This document shows, one piece after another, positions 1 to 7,626 of a DNA stretch of 32,212 nucleotides (its first letter is position 1; the number at the start of each line of letters is the position of its first letter). The stretch covers positions 1-32,212 of the forward strand of contig NZ_FNOW01000035.1 of assembly GCF_900107145.1 (NCBI RefSeq), in the 5' to 3' direction. Position numbers and translations under genes: made by a program. Origin of the DNA: Allochromatium warmingii. Its GTDB lineage: Bacteria; Pseudomonadota; Gammaproteobacteria; Chromatiales; Chromatiaceae. The notes under the pieces are model-generated. The model did not search any database and was not told where the DNA came from. It was given only the letters and a program-made list of their open reading frames with translations.

Positions 1-1
1 C

Positions 2-223
2 GGACACATCGCGCCGATTCAAGCACTCAAGGACTGGCAACAACAATGCCCCGAACGCTTCAAAAAGCGTGTCTATAATCTCGCGGGACTTGACACCTAC
101 CGCACTACAACCGACCCCGAATCCGTCCACGCCCGCAGACTTGGCCGGTACATATCCTCAACGATTGCGGCAGGATGCGCAAACACGCCGGGTGATACCG
201 CCCGCACGCGATACGCTAATTGA
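2..223 (+). CDS. Integrase-type transposase, C-terminal fragment (partial at window edge)
   Basis: The frame is open from the first bases to a TGA at 221-223 and reads HIAPIQALKDWQQQCPERF followed by KKRVYNLAGLDTY. This resembles the extreme C-terminus of DDE integrase-type transposases (IS481/IS3-like), which end with a 'P-x-QAL-x-W ... P-x-x-F ... G-x-DT' stretch. The catalytic core lies outside the window. The convincing similarity stops near base 100. The rest of the frame runs antisense over the 3' end of the alpha-2-macroglobulin gene and may be accidental readthrough, so the true protein end is uncertain. The family assignment rests on remembered motif resemblance only. Confidence 0.5.
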   Translation, partial: GHIAPIQALKDWQQQCPERFKKRVYNLAGLDTYRTTTDPESVHARRLGRYISSTIAAGCANTPGDTARTRYAN

Positions 224-3200
224 AATTGCGTTGGATCACTGGCAGTACGATCCAGCGCGGCAATAAAGCGATCAGCGCGAAATTCGCTATGCTTGGCCTC
301 ATTTTGTAAACCCAGCCAGTCAATTCCGGCTATTTCACCAGACCGCAGTAAATGCGGATTGTCGATTTCTAATCCTGCCGGAAGTGGATCATCAACAATT
401 AAGCGTGCCGGTCGCTGTTCACTGGCAGTGATTGTCAGCACCGCAATCAAGCGTGCGCCTTGTTCAACTTCAGCTAACGCCACGCGCCGCCCATCGAGAT
501 CATAATAAGCGCGTTCAATCCAATAGCCCTGACCGCCCGCCGCTTCTGGCTCGCGTGGTACGCCGGTCGTCGTGACCACAACTTCAACCGGATTTTCATC
601 GCGATTGACGAGCGATAGCGGCTGCGCGGCTAGTTGCGCATCGTCTATATGCCGCTGGAACAGGCCGAGATGCGCCACACCATCGACGCTCAAACTCGGC
701 TGGGCGCTCGACTCCATCAGCGCCCGCGCCGCGAGCAGCAACCATGCCTGTTCTTGGGTGCTGGTGTAGGACTCGCCGACCCACAGCGCCTGAAGCCGCT
801 GGGCGAGTGCCGGTAGATTGACCGCCGCCGCGTCGCTCTCAGCGGCCAGCGTCAGCAATCCCGCGCCATCGCGGAGCACGGAGCCGTAATCGACGCGCCA
901 GCGCCGATCTTCTCGACTCTGCATCAACATATCGAGCGCATTGCGGAATAGCTCTTCAGCGCGTGGGCGGTCGCCGTGCAGCGCCAATGCTGCCGCCAAC
1001 TGTGCCCGCGCTAAGGGCGTCGCGAAGGCATCGCGCTTGGTGTCGGCGTAATAGCGCAGATCGCCAATCGCGGCCCGACCGTTCCGCGCCAGCACATAAA
1101 GTGCATAGGCGATGTCCTCGCCGCCCGAGGTGAAATCTGCGGCATAGCTCAGGTGGTTGCGCAGATTGTCGAGCGCCAAGCGCAGCGGCACATCAGGTAC
1201 GCTGTAGCCGCTTGCGCGAGCGCGGGTGAGAAAATCGCTGACATAGGCGTCAAGCCAGGCATCGCCGCCGCCGTCGTTGCTCCAAAGGCCAAAACTGCCG
1301 CTGCTATCTTGCTTGGCTAATAGCTCGCTAATCGCGGTGCGTACACGCGCATCTACGCCACCATCACCGGCTAATCCGGCGGTCTGCGCTACCGTGTTGA
1401 AATAGAGCAGCGGTAGGGCGCGGCTGGTCAACTGTTCGGCACAGCCGTAGGGATAGCGGTCGAGTGCTTGCAACAATCCGGCGACATCCAGCCGCCCCGC
1501 GCCACCGCTGGAGACCAGCAGCGATCCGGTGCCGGGCACGCGGTCGGCGAGTCGGTCAGCGTCGAGCCGGAGTTCAGCGCCCGGCGCGAGCGTGATGAAC
1601 GCGGTGCGACTGGTGCGCGGGGCGTTCGAGCGCACCGGCACGCGCAGGGTTTTGCGCAGTGTCTGACCCGCTGGTGTCAATAGATCGACATGCAACTGAC
1701 CATCGCCGACCGTTGTCGCCGCGAGTTCAACCTGCGTCTGGCCGCGCTCACCGACAGCCAGCGTCATCTGCGCTTGCGCCGTTTCGGGTGCGACCTGCAC
1801 CGGCTCGCCGTCAGCCGTGACCGCTAATTCGATCTCACCGCCCGGCCCTTCGACTGCATTCAGCCCCAGCAACAGCCGCGAGCGGTCGCCCGGAGCGAGA
1901 AAACGCGGCAGGGTCGGGGTGACGACAAGCGGATCGCGCACGACTAGATCGCGCACCGCATGGCCCACGCCCTCGGTGCTCCACGCCATCGCCATCACGC
2001 GCACCGTGCCATTAAAATCCGGAAGCTCAACGGCAACATTGGCACGTCCCTGCGCATCAAGCTGGATAATCCCCGAATGATAGGCCAGCAGTGCTTCGGT
2101 CGGCGGCGGGCCTTCGAGATTGAGGCCCATGCTGTCACCGCCAGTGCGCACGATTCCGGGCACACCCTGCATCCGGTCGATCAGCCGTCCATAGAGATCG
2201 CGGATGTCGAGGCCGAGTCGCCGTTGCGCAAAATACCAGTCATCGGGCGCGGGCGGCTGATAGCGCGTGAGGTTCAAAATCCCCAGATCGACCGCCGAGA
2301 CCGTGACCGATACCGGCTGACCGGCTTTGACCCCCGTGACCTGTACCGGAATGTTAATGGTCTGACGCGGGCGTACTGGGCCGCTGAGTTGCGGTGTGTC
2401 GGGAAGCGAGAGTGACAGCTTGCGTGCGCCCGGATCAACGCCCGCCCACGTCAAGCCGAGCGCCCGCCCCGGCATTCGCCCGGCGTCCAGATCCATCGGG
2501 CGATAGAGCACGGCGGTGACATAAGCGCCCGGCCCCCATTCTGGCGTCACCGGCAGTTCAACCGTTGTCCCCGCTTCGGGGACGGTAACGGCTTTCATCG
2601 TAATCAGCCGATCATCGACCACCATCAGCAGCGCCAGCCCAGCAAAACGCGGTTCAAGCCGCACGCGCACCTTGTCACCGACGCGATAACTGGGCTGATC
2701 GAGCGAGAGTTTGAGCAGATCGGGCGTGTCTTGGGTTTTGGGCTGGACATACCAACCGGCCTCAAATTCGACATCGACCGGCAGTACGCTACGCTCGTCG
2801 CTGCTCAGGGTCAGCCGATAGCGGCCCCAGTCAACCGCCGCTGCGATCCGTCCGGCATCGAGCGCGGTCAGATCGAGCGTGCCATCGGCAACGCGCTCGG
2901 TCGTGGTGATGGGTTCATAGTTCCAGCTACCATCGGCGGCGTACCATTGAAAACTGGTTTTGAGCCGCGCCAATGTCCAGCGCACTCCGGATAGTGCCTG
3001 ACGCTGACCACTGGCATCGAGCGCCAGCGCCTCAAATTGCGCCATGCTCCCTTCCGCAACCGCTCCCTCGAACAGCGGTTTGAGACCGATGCGCGGCTGT
3101 TGCGATGCCAGTGGCCGTTTTAACTGACGCTCGACCGGACGCCCGCCGTCTTCAAGCACGCGCACCTGAATCTCGGCCTCAAGTAGCTTGGTCGTCGGTG

Positions 3201-5610
3201 GCAACGCGGGCAGATCGAGCGCAACCTCAGCGCGTCCGCTGGCATCGGTGCGCCCAGAGGCAAGTGCGGCACCGAATGGCGCTAACTCCTCGCTGGCCAG
3301 CCCGAAGTGATAGCCCGGAAAAGCGGCAAGCGTCGCGGTCGGCTGTAGCTGAATCTCACCTTCCAGCGCCAAGCCGCTCGCGGGTGCGCCATAGAGAAAC
3401 TGCGCCTGAAGCTGAAGCGTCGGCGATGCGGCGGGATCGAGCGGCGCATCCGGTGCATCCAGTTCAAAGGTCAAACGCTCGGGGAGAAAATCTTCGACCA
3501 AAAATGCCAGTTCAGCCAGCGCCGGGCCGCTGGGATCGGCATGGATCGCCGCTCGCCAAGTGCCACGCGGCGCGGTTTTGGTCAGCGACACGTCGGCAGC
3601 ATGACCGCCCTGCCCCTGATCCTGCGTCAGGGTGCGCAGAAACTCGACGCCATCGGGACGTTTGATTATGAACGTGAGCGGCAGATCGGTTACAGCGCGT
3701 GCCTGCGCATCGCGCACCAGTGCTGTCAGATGCACCGTCTCGCCCGGACGATAGGCGCCGCGCTCGCTGACCAAATAAACATCTAATGGCTTAGGCGACG
3801 GGCGACCAGTGACACCGCGATCACTGAGATCAAAGGGCGCTTGGGTCAGATCGAGAAAGGCATAATCGCCAGCATCCGTTTCTGCGACTAACAGCGCCGG
3901 CGCGTTGCCGCCGCTGCCGCGTAGCAGACCGGGATCAAAGTGTGCATAGCCGGTTTTATCGGTCGTCGCCTGCCCGAGAATTTCGTTATTGACGGCGACT
4001 AAGCGCACCGCGACCCGTCCCACCGGCTTGGCAGTGGCCAGCGAGCGCACCAGCGCGTGTAGCCCATCATTGCCAGCAAGGGTCGTCAGTCCCAAATCGG
4101 ACACAATGAACCACTGGGTCGCTAAGGTATTGTCCTCATCCGCCGCATTGCGCGGGCGGGCCGTCAGCGCATAAATTCCGGGCTTGAGTTCCGCCACCAG
4201 CGCCCCGACCGGAATCGCGGTGGTCACGTCACGGTTGAGTTCCGATTTGACTGCAATCGTGCCTTTCCACACCGATTCGCCGGTTTTTTCGGCAATGCGC
4301 TCGCGATTCCAGCTATCGAGGGTTTGCTCTAACAAGCCGCTCTCAATCACCCGCGTCAAGACGCGATCTCCGAGCCGATGCACCTCGGCTTCTAGCAGAT
4401 CGGTGTTGACCGAAACTACCGGAATCGCCGCCTCGCCGCCTTTCGGCAGCACATAGGCACGCCCAAAAAAGCGCACCAGCGGTGAGCGATCCCGGACATA
4501 GATCTCCAGCTCTGACCCCTTGCTTAGGGTTTCGCCATCGGCGGCGGGCAATCCAGCTCGCACCAGCACCTGATAGCGTTCGCCGTGACGCACACCGTCG
4601 ATACAGAGTTGTTTCGATTCCGCCTCAATTGGCAGATCGGTACGTGCGCCGACGCGCACAAAATCGGTCAGATGCGGATGACGCAGATCGAGCGGATCGC
4701 TGAACTCGATGCAAATGCGCGGACTGGCGGCATCGGATTCGACCGTGTGCCCAGTGATGCGAAACCCATGCTCGGCGACCTGCTGATCTAACAACTGGCG
4801 CAATTCTGGTGATTCGACCAGCGCGAGCGCGGCGCGATTAGCCTGAATCGCCGCCCGCCAGTCTTCGCGTTGGGCGAGCGTCCGCGCCAACAGCGCCAGC
4901 GTGGCGGCACGGTCATTTCGATTGCGGCTGTGCGCATAGGCGGTGATCGCGGCTGCCGTCGCCTGCTGCCGATGCCGCTGGCGCTCATCCCAGTGCTCAC
5001 TGGTGATCCCAGCCGTCAGCGCGGATTCAGCCAAGGCCGTCCAGAGTCCGCGATCATCGGGCGCAAAACGCAGAGCGTGCGCGTACAGCGTCGCGGCCTG
5101 TGCAGGTTGATTGGCAGTCAGCGCCGAGCGTGCCTGCGCGGTCAGGGTCGCTAACTTGGCATTCGGCAGCGGCGCTGTGGTGAGCGTGGTGACGAGGCGC
5201 TGTGCGGCACTCAGTTCACGCGGCGGCAAAAACGCCAGCGGCGGTGGGCGCGTGGGCGTTGCTGGAGTTGCCGGGCGATCTGTGTCTGTGACGGGCGCGG
5301 TGACGATTTGACCGGAAATCGCACCGGCAAAGGGTCGGGCATCGGCATAGCTTTCTTTGAGAAAACACCATTGCGCCTTGCTGTTATAGGTAAAGGCTTG
5401 GCAGCGGCGGTCATTGACACAGGCGTTTTGACAGTCATCGAGCGAGACCGATTTGAGCGTCGCATAATCGCGCCCGAAATAGTCGATTCCGGGCGTGAGT
5501 TCAAGCGACCGTTCAGCGGTCGCGGCCGCTGCAAGCGGCCCGATGCCGAACAGGAAACCGAGCAACAGCAACAGTCGAACACTAACGGAAACCGGCGCGG
5601 GAGTGAGCAT
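97..5610 (-). CDS. Secreted alpha-2-macroglobulin family protein with N-terminal PAN domain
   Basis: A bacterial alpha-2-macroglobulin of about 1837 residues, a broad protease trap thought to protect the periplasm or cell surface. The ATG at 5610 is chosen because AGGGA lies 8 nt upstream and a signal peptide follows (hydrophobic RLLLLLGFLFGIGPLAAA); upstream in-frame codons have neither. No lipobox cysteine is seen, unlike E. coli YfhM. Order: signal peptide, cysteine-rich PAN/apple-like module (about residues 35-85, with DDCQNACVNDRRCQAF), a helical TPR-like stretch (about 135-270), MG-type beta domains, then the thioester domain with PYGCAEQ (Cys about residue 1390) and a C-terminal receptor-binding-like domain ending in EDMYRPSLRA. 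The CxEQ thioester is intact, so covalent trapping is plausible. The usual partner pbpC is not downstream: a transposase remnant sits directly at the stop codon. Confidence 0.93.
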   Translation of the reverse strand: MLTPAPVSVSVRLLLLLGFLFGIGPLAAAATAERSLELTPGIDYFGRDYATLKSVSLDDCQNACVNDRRCQAFTYNSKAQWCFLKESYADARPFAGAISGQIVTAPVTDTDRPATPATPTRPPPLAFLPPRELSAAQRLVTTLTTAPLPNAKLATLTAQARSALTANQPAQAATLYAHALRFAPDDRGLWTALAESALTAGITSEHWDERQRHRQQATAAAITAYAHSRNRNDRAATLALLARTLAQREDWRAAIQANRAALALVESPELRQLLDQQVAEHGFRITGHTVESDAASPRICIEFSDPLDLRHPHLTDFVRVGARTDLPIEAESKQLCIDGVRHGERYQVLVRAGLPAADGETLSKGSELEIYVRDRSPLVRFFGRAYVLPKGGEAAIPVVSVNTDLLEAEVHRLGDRVLTRVIESGLLEQTLDSWNRERIAEKTGESVWKGTIAVKSELNRDVTTAIPVGALVAELKPGIYALTARPRNAADEDNTLATQWFIVSDLGLTTLAGNDGLHALVRSLATAKPVGRVAVRLVAVNNEILGQATTDKTGYAHFDPGLLRGSGGNAPALLVAETDAGDYAFLDLTQAPFDLSDRGVTGRPSPKPLDVYLVSERGAYRPGETVHLTALVRDAQARAVTDLPLTFIIKRPDGVEFLRTLTQDQGQGGHAADVSLTKTAPRGTWRAAIHADPSGPALAELAFLVEDFLPERLTFELDAPDAPLDPAASPTLQLQAQFLYGAPASGLALEGEIQLQPTATLAAFPGYHFGLASEELAPFGAALASGRTDASGRAEVALDLPALPPTTKLLEAEIQVRVLEDGGRPVERQLKRPLASQQPRIGLKPLFEGAVAEGSMAQFEALALDASGQRQALSGVRWTLARLKTSFQWYAADGSWNYEPITTTERVADGTLDLTALDAGRIAAAVDWGRYRLTLSSDERSVLPVDVEFEAGWYVQPKTQDTPDLLKLSLDQPSYRVGDKVRVRLEPRFAGLALLMVVDDRLITMKAVTVPEAGTTVELPVTPEWGPGAYVTAVLYRPMDLDAGRMPGRALGLTWAGVDPGARKLSLSLPDTPQLSGPVRPRQTINIPVQVTGVKAGQPVSVTVSAVDLGILNLTRYQPPAPDDWYFAQRRLGLDIRDLYGRLIDRMQGVPGIVRTGGDSMGLNLEGPPPTEALLAYHSGIIQLDAQGRANVAVELPDFNGTVRVMAMAWSTEGVGHAVRDLVVRDPLVVTPTLPRFLAPGDRSRLLLGLNAVEGPGGEIELAVTADGEPVQVAPETAQAQMTLAVGERGQTQVELAATTVGDGQLHVDLLTPAGQTLRKTLRVPVRSNAPRTSRTAFITLAPGAELRLDADRLADRVPGTGSLLVSSGGAGRLDVAGLLQALDRYPYGCAEQLTSRALPLLYFNTVAQTAGLAGDGGVDARVRTAISELLAKQDSSGSFGLWSNDGGGDAWLDAYVSDFLTRARASGYSVPDVPLRLALDNLRNHLSYAADFTSGGEDIAYALYVLARNGRAAIGDLRYYADTKRDAFATPLARAQLAAALALHGDRPRAEELFRNALDMLMQSREDRRWRVDYGSVLRDGAGLLTLAAESDAAAVNLPALAQRLQALWVGESYTSTQEQAWLLLAARALMESSAQPSLSVDGVAHLGLFQRHIDDAQLAAQPLSLVNRDENPVEVVVTTTGVPREPEAAGGQGYWIERAYYDLDGRRVALAEVEQGARLIAVLTITASEQRPARLIVDDPLPAGLEIDNPHLLRSGEIAGIDWLGLQNEAKHSEFRADRFIAALDRTASDPTQFQLAYRVRAVSPGVFAHPAAIVEDMYRPSLRAWTDSGSVVVR

Positions 5611-5717
5611 GGCAGCGATCCCTGTGGATGATGGAACGCATGTCGGACATGGCCGACGCATGAGGTGCAGTTTAGCGCGATTGCTGGCTGCTGCATGGTG
5701 ACATCATTAGAAGTAGA

Positions 5718-5732
5718 GTACGCACTGCGTAC
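5718..5732. promoter_or_regulatory. Perfect 7-bp inverted repeat upstream of the macroglobulin gene
   Basis: GTACGCA-C-TGCGTAC is a perfect 15-bp palindrome about 108 bp upstream of the macroglobulin start. Its size suits a dimeric regulator site. No regulator can be named, and chance occurrence is possible. Confidence 0.3.
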
Positions 5733-6141
5733 CCGACTGATCTATAGCGATCATCAATCGCCATCTTCGTATCAATCGATTTTACGGCGCAATCCGCACC
5801 GTCTACACTGACCCTTAACCACAACCTGCCGTTTATTGCTTAATCGGAGCTGTTAACTGATCGCTAATTTTTGCCCAAACGTGTTGACAGATGCTCAGGA
5901 TGAGCATCTTGAGACCGCTAACAGCGGTTTAACGACGAGCTGATAGAGGACATTGCAAGTGGCCAGGCTTCGGTTTGGCGCTTTACCGCACGGGGATGAA
6001 ACCTCTGGAGAGCTTGATCGATTGAGGGAATCCGGCGCCACTGAGCGTCACGGGCTTGAGTTGGGCGGTTCGCCGCGTCAACCAAGTGCAGATAAATCCA
6101 TTGAGCAAGTTCGCTCAAGTTAAATGGAGCAGATCGCCGCC
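5733..6141. other. Non-coding gap between the divergent macroglobulin and dps genes
   Basis: No convincing gene is seen. Two hairpins lie close together: AGATGCTCA-GGA-TGAGCATCT (5889-5909, 9-bp arms) and ACCGCT-AAC-AGCGGT (5914-5928). Neither is followed by a T run, so they look more like operators or RNA structures than terminators. A further inverted repeat, TTGAGC-N6-GCTCAA (6101-6118), sits 23 bp before the dps start and could be an operator or leader hairpin. A 66-codon minus-strand frame (5918-6118) has no recognisable domain. Confidence 0.45.
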
Positions 6142-6639
6142 ATGCCCAACAAAACCAAAGCCAAGCCCATGCCTATCGACATCGGCATTTCAGACGCCAA
6201 CCGCGCCGCCATTGCGGAAGGACTGTCGCGCCTGCTGGCCGACAGCTACACCCTGTATCTCAAAACACACAATTATCATTGGAACGTCACCGGGCCGATG
6301 TTCAACACCCTGCATCTGATGTTCGAGACGCAGTACAACGAACTCGCGCTGGCAGTGGATTTGATCGCCGAGCGTATCCGCGCCCTCGGCCATCCTGCGC
6401 CCGGCTCTTATAAAGCCTATGCCGCGCTGACCGGCATTCCCGAAGAAGATGATGCGCCCGATGCTGAAGAAATGATCCGGCGCTTGGTTGCTGGACAGGA
6501 AACCGTCGTGCGCACAGCGCGTTCCATCTTTCCGGCTGTCGATGCCGCGCAGGATGAGCCGAGCGCCGATCTGCTGACCCAGCGGATGCAGATTCACGAA
6601 AAGAACGCCTGGATGTTGCGCAGTTTGCTTGGTTCCTGA
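6142..6639 (+). CDS. dps: Dps-family ferritin-like DNA-protecting protein
   Basis: A Dps mini-ferritin of 165 residues; the family forms dodecamers that oxidise and store iron using peroxide and shield DNA in stress. The ferroxidase ligands are present with correct spacing: His46 (in NYHWNVTGP), His58, Glu62 in the place of the usual Asp, Asp73 and Glu77 (in [11 protein letters not shown]). The ATG at 6142 is preferred over the in-frame ATG at 6124 because GGAG lies at 6126-6129, 12 nt upstream, while nothing precedes 6124. The N-terminus is short and lysine-containing (MPNKTKAKP), which in some Dps proteins helps DNA binding. It stands alone on this strand, between the macroglobulin and cold-shock genes. 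Confidence 0.93.
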   Translation: MPNKTKAKPMPIDIGISDANRAAIAEGLSRLLADSYTLYLKTHNYHWNVTGPMFNTLHLMFETQYNELALAVDLIAERIRALGHPAPGSYKAYAALTGIPEEDDAPDAEEMIRRLVAGQETVVRTARSIFPAVDAAQDEPSADLLTQRMQIHEKNAWMLRSLLGS

Positions 6640-6650
6640 GCATTCGCGCC

Positions 6651-6687
6651 TGCGCCGCTGTGCCGCTTCAATGCTGCACGCGGCGCA
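6651..6687 (+). terminator. Strong GC-rich hairpin after dps, without T tract
   Basis: TGCGCCGC (6651-6658) pairs perfectly with GCGGCGCA (6680-6687), and an inner GTGC/GCAC extends the stem past a bulge. It begins 12 nt after the dps stop. No T run follows, so it may be a 3'-end stabilising structure rather than an intrinsic terminator. Confidence 0.4.
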
Positions 6688-6786
6688 CCGCTCGCCTCAC
6701 ACGGATACCGATGGGCGCGAGAACGCTTGAGTTAAATAATCGACTATTCAGTGCGCATTTTTTTAAGCTTAAGATTGACATTCATC

Positions 6787-6814
6787 TTTGCACGCACGGA
6801 TTCTAGGGTATAAT
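6787..6814 (+). promoter_or_regulatory. Candidate sigma-70 promoter upstream of the cold-shock gene
   Basis: A perfect -10 TATAAT lies at 6809-6814, with TTTGCA at 6787-6792 as a possible -35 (16-bp spacer). Transcription would start near 6821, leaving a leader of about 470 nt before the cold-shock ORF at 7291. A TTGACA at 6775-6780 is too far (28 bp) to pair with this -10. Confidence 0.5.
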
Positions 6815-7251
6815 CGCCGCCCAACACGAACACACAGCACACGCGCTGCACCGCTGACCGACTGACAGTCGTTGAGTTTTTTCTCTATGCTTTGCACCGA
6901 CGCATATTTATTGACTCAACCGACTCATCCCAAATCAATGATCCTGTTATAACCCAGCTTGATCCCCACCGCGATTGCCATGAATGGCTTGCCTGCTTGA
7001 TTCGCACGACACCCGTGTTATTCCAATCACGCTATCACGTCACGAACCGACTACTCAGACTGAGTGGCATCGGTCTATTGCCGTGCGTCTGGAATCTATT
7101 AAGCACAAGCCGCGTCAAGCGTACTCGCGGTCGATCATTCCGGCAATTTCTAACAGTGATACCAGCAGCGTATGTCTGTAGCGTGTGACAAATTCCGCTC
7201 CAACGCGAGTGGTCATGAGGCTGTCTTCAGAGTGAAGGCAGATCATTTAAT
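6815..7251 (+). other. Long non-coding leader or unrecognised small transcript before csp
   Basis: This stretch of about 440 bases has no recognised gene. It starts just after a perfect TATAAT box and ends at a terminator-like hairpin directly before the cold-shock gene. It may be the long 5' leader typical of cspA-type genes or a separate small RNA ended by the 7252-7275 hairpin. An ATG frame at 6984-7181 (65 codons, MACLLDSHDTRVIPITL...) has no clear Shine-Dalgarno and no known motif. A TTG frame at 6892-7188 overlaps it. I do not assign a protein. Confidence 0.35.
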
Positions 7252-7275
7252 ACCAACCCTGGTTGGTGCGTTTTT
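7252..7275 (+). terminator. Terminator or attenuator hairpin just upstream of the csp ribosome site
   Basis: ACCAAC-CCTG-GTTGGT forms a 6-7 bp stem followed by GCGTTTTT. It ends 15 nt before the csp ATG, next to the Shine-Dalgarno GAGG (7282-7285). It could end the transcript begun near 6821 or act as a conditional attenuator of csp. Confidence 0.55.
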
Positions 7276-7290
7276 ATCGATGAGGTTGTT

Positions 7291-7503
7291 ATGGCAGGCG
7301 AATTGATTTCTGGAACCGTTAAATGGTTCAACGATGAAAAAGGCTATGGTTTCATCGAGCGCGAAGGCGGCAAGGATGTATTTGTGCATTACAGCGCGAT
7401 CAATGGCGCTGGGCGCAAGACCCTGGCCGAAGGTCAGCGCGTTACGATGGAAGTCACGCAAGGCCCAAAAGGGCCGCAGGCTGAAAACGTGACGCCCAAT
7501 TAA
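7291..7503 (+). CDS. Cold-shock domain protein (CspA family)
   Basis: A 70-residue single cold-shock domain, a five-stranded beta barrel that binds single-stranded RNA and DNA and acts as an RNA chaperone. RNP1 (KGYGFIE) and RNP2 (DVFVHYS) are both intact, and the opening [11 protein letters not shown] is typical of the family. The start is the ATG after GAGG (7282-7285, 5-nt spacing). The gene is monocistronic: a strong terminator follows within 25 nt. Upstream lie a long leader and a terminator-like hairpin, suggesting control at RNA level. Sequence alone does not tell whether it is cold-induced or constitutive, so no letter is given to the gene name. Confidence 0.95.
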   Translation: MAGELISGTVKWFNDEKGYGFIEREGGKDVFVHYSAINGAGRKTLAEGQRVTMEVTQGPKGPQAENVTPN

Positions 7504-7525
7504 GGCGCCGCCAGACCTGATCTAG

Positions 7526-7557
7526 CCGAGTCGCCTTGCCCGAGGCGGCTCGGTTTT
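7526..7557 (+). terminator. Intrinsic terminator after csp
   Basis: CCGAGTCGCCT (7526-7536) pairs with AGGCGGCTCGG (7543-7553), one T-G pair included, with a 6-nt loop and TTTT following. It separates csp from ftsK. Confidence 0.85.
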
Positions 7558-7592
7558 GTGCTGTGCTGTACGCGCCTGATCTCGCGCAACGC

Positions 7593-7598
7593 TATAAT
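7593..7598 (+). promoter_or_regulatory. Candidate -10 box for ftsK-lolA
   Basis: A perfect TATAAT sits 28 bp before the ftsK ATG, just after the csp terminator. No good -35 is seen at 16-18 bp upstream. Transcription would start near 7605, giving a very short leader. Confidence 0.45.
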
Positions 7599-7626
7599 GC
7601 GCTGAAGCAGTGTGGAGACGACGCAC

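Noticed and set aside
3105-3665. 186-codon plus-strand frame inside the macroglobulin gene
   Set aside because: Arg/Pro-rich shadow of a well-supported minus-strand gene.
5918-6118. 66-codon minus-strand frame between macroglobulin and dps
   Set aside because: No recognisable domain, no ribosome site seen, and it covers the dps promoter region.
6775-6814. TTGACA (6775) with TATAAT (6809) as one promoter
   Set aside because: The spacer of 28 bp is too long for sigma-70.
6892-7188. 98-codon TTG-start frame in the csp leader
   Set aside because: No ribosome site, no motif, and it overlaps another equally weak frame at 6984-7181.
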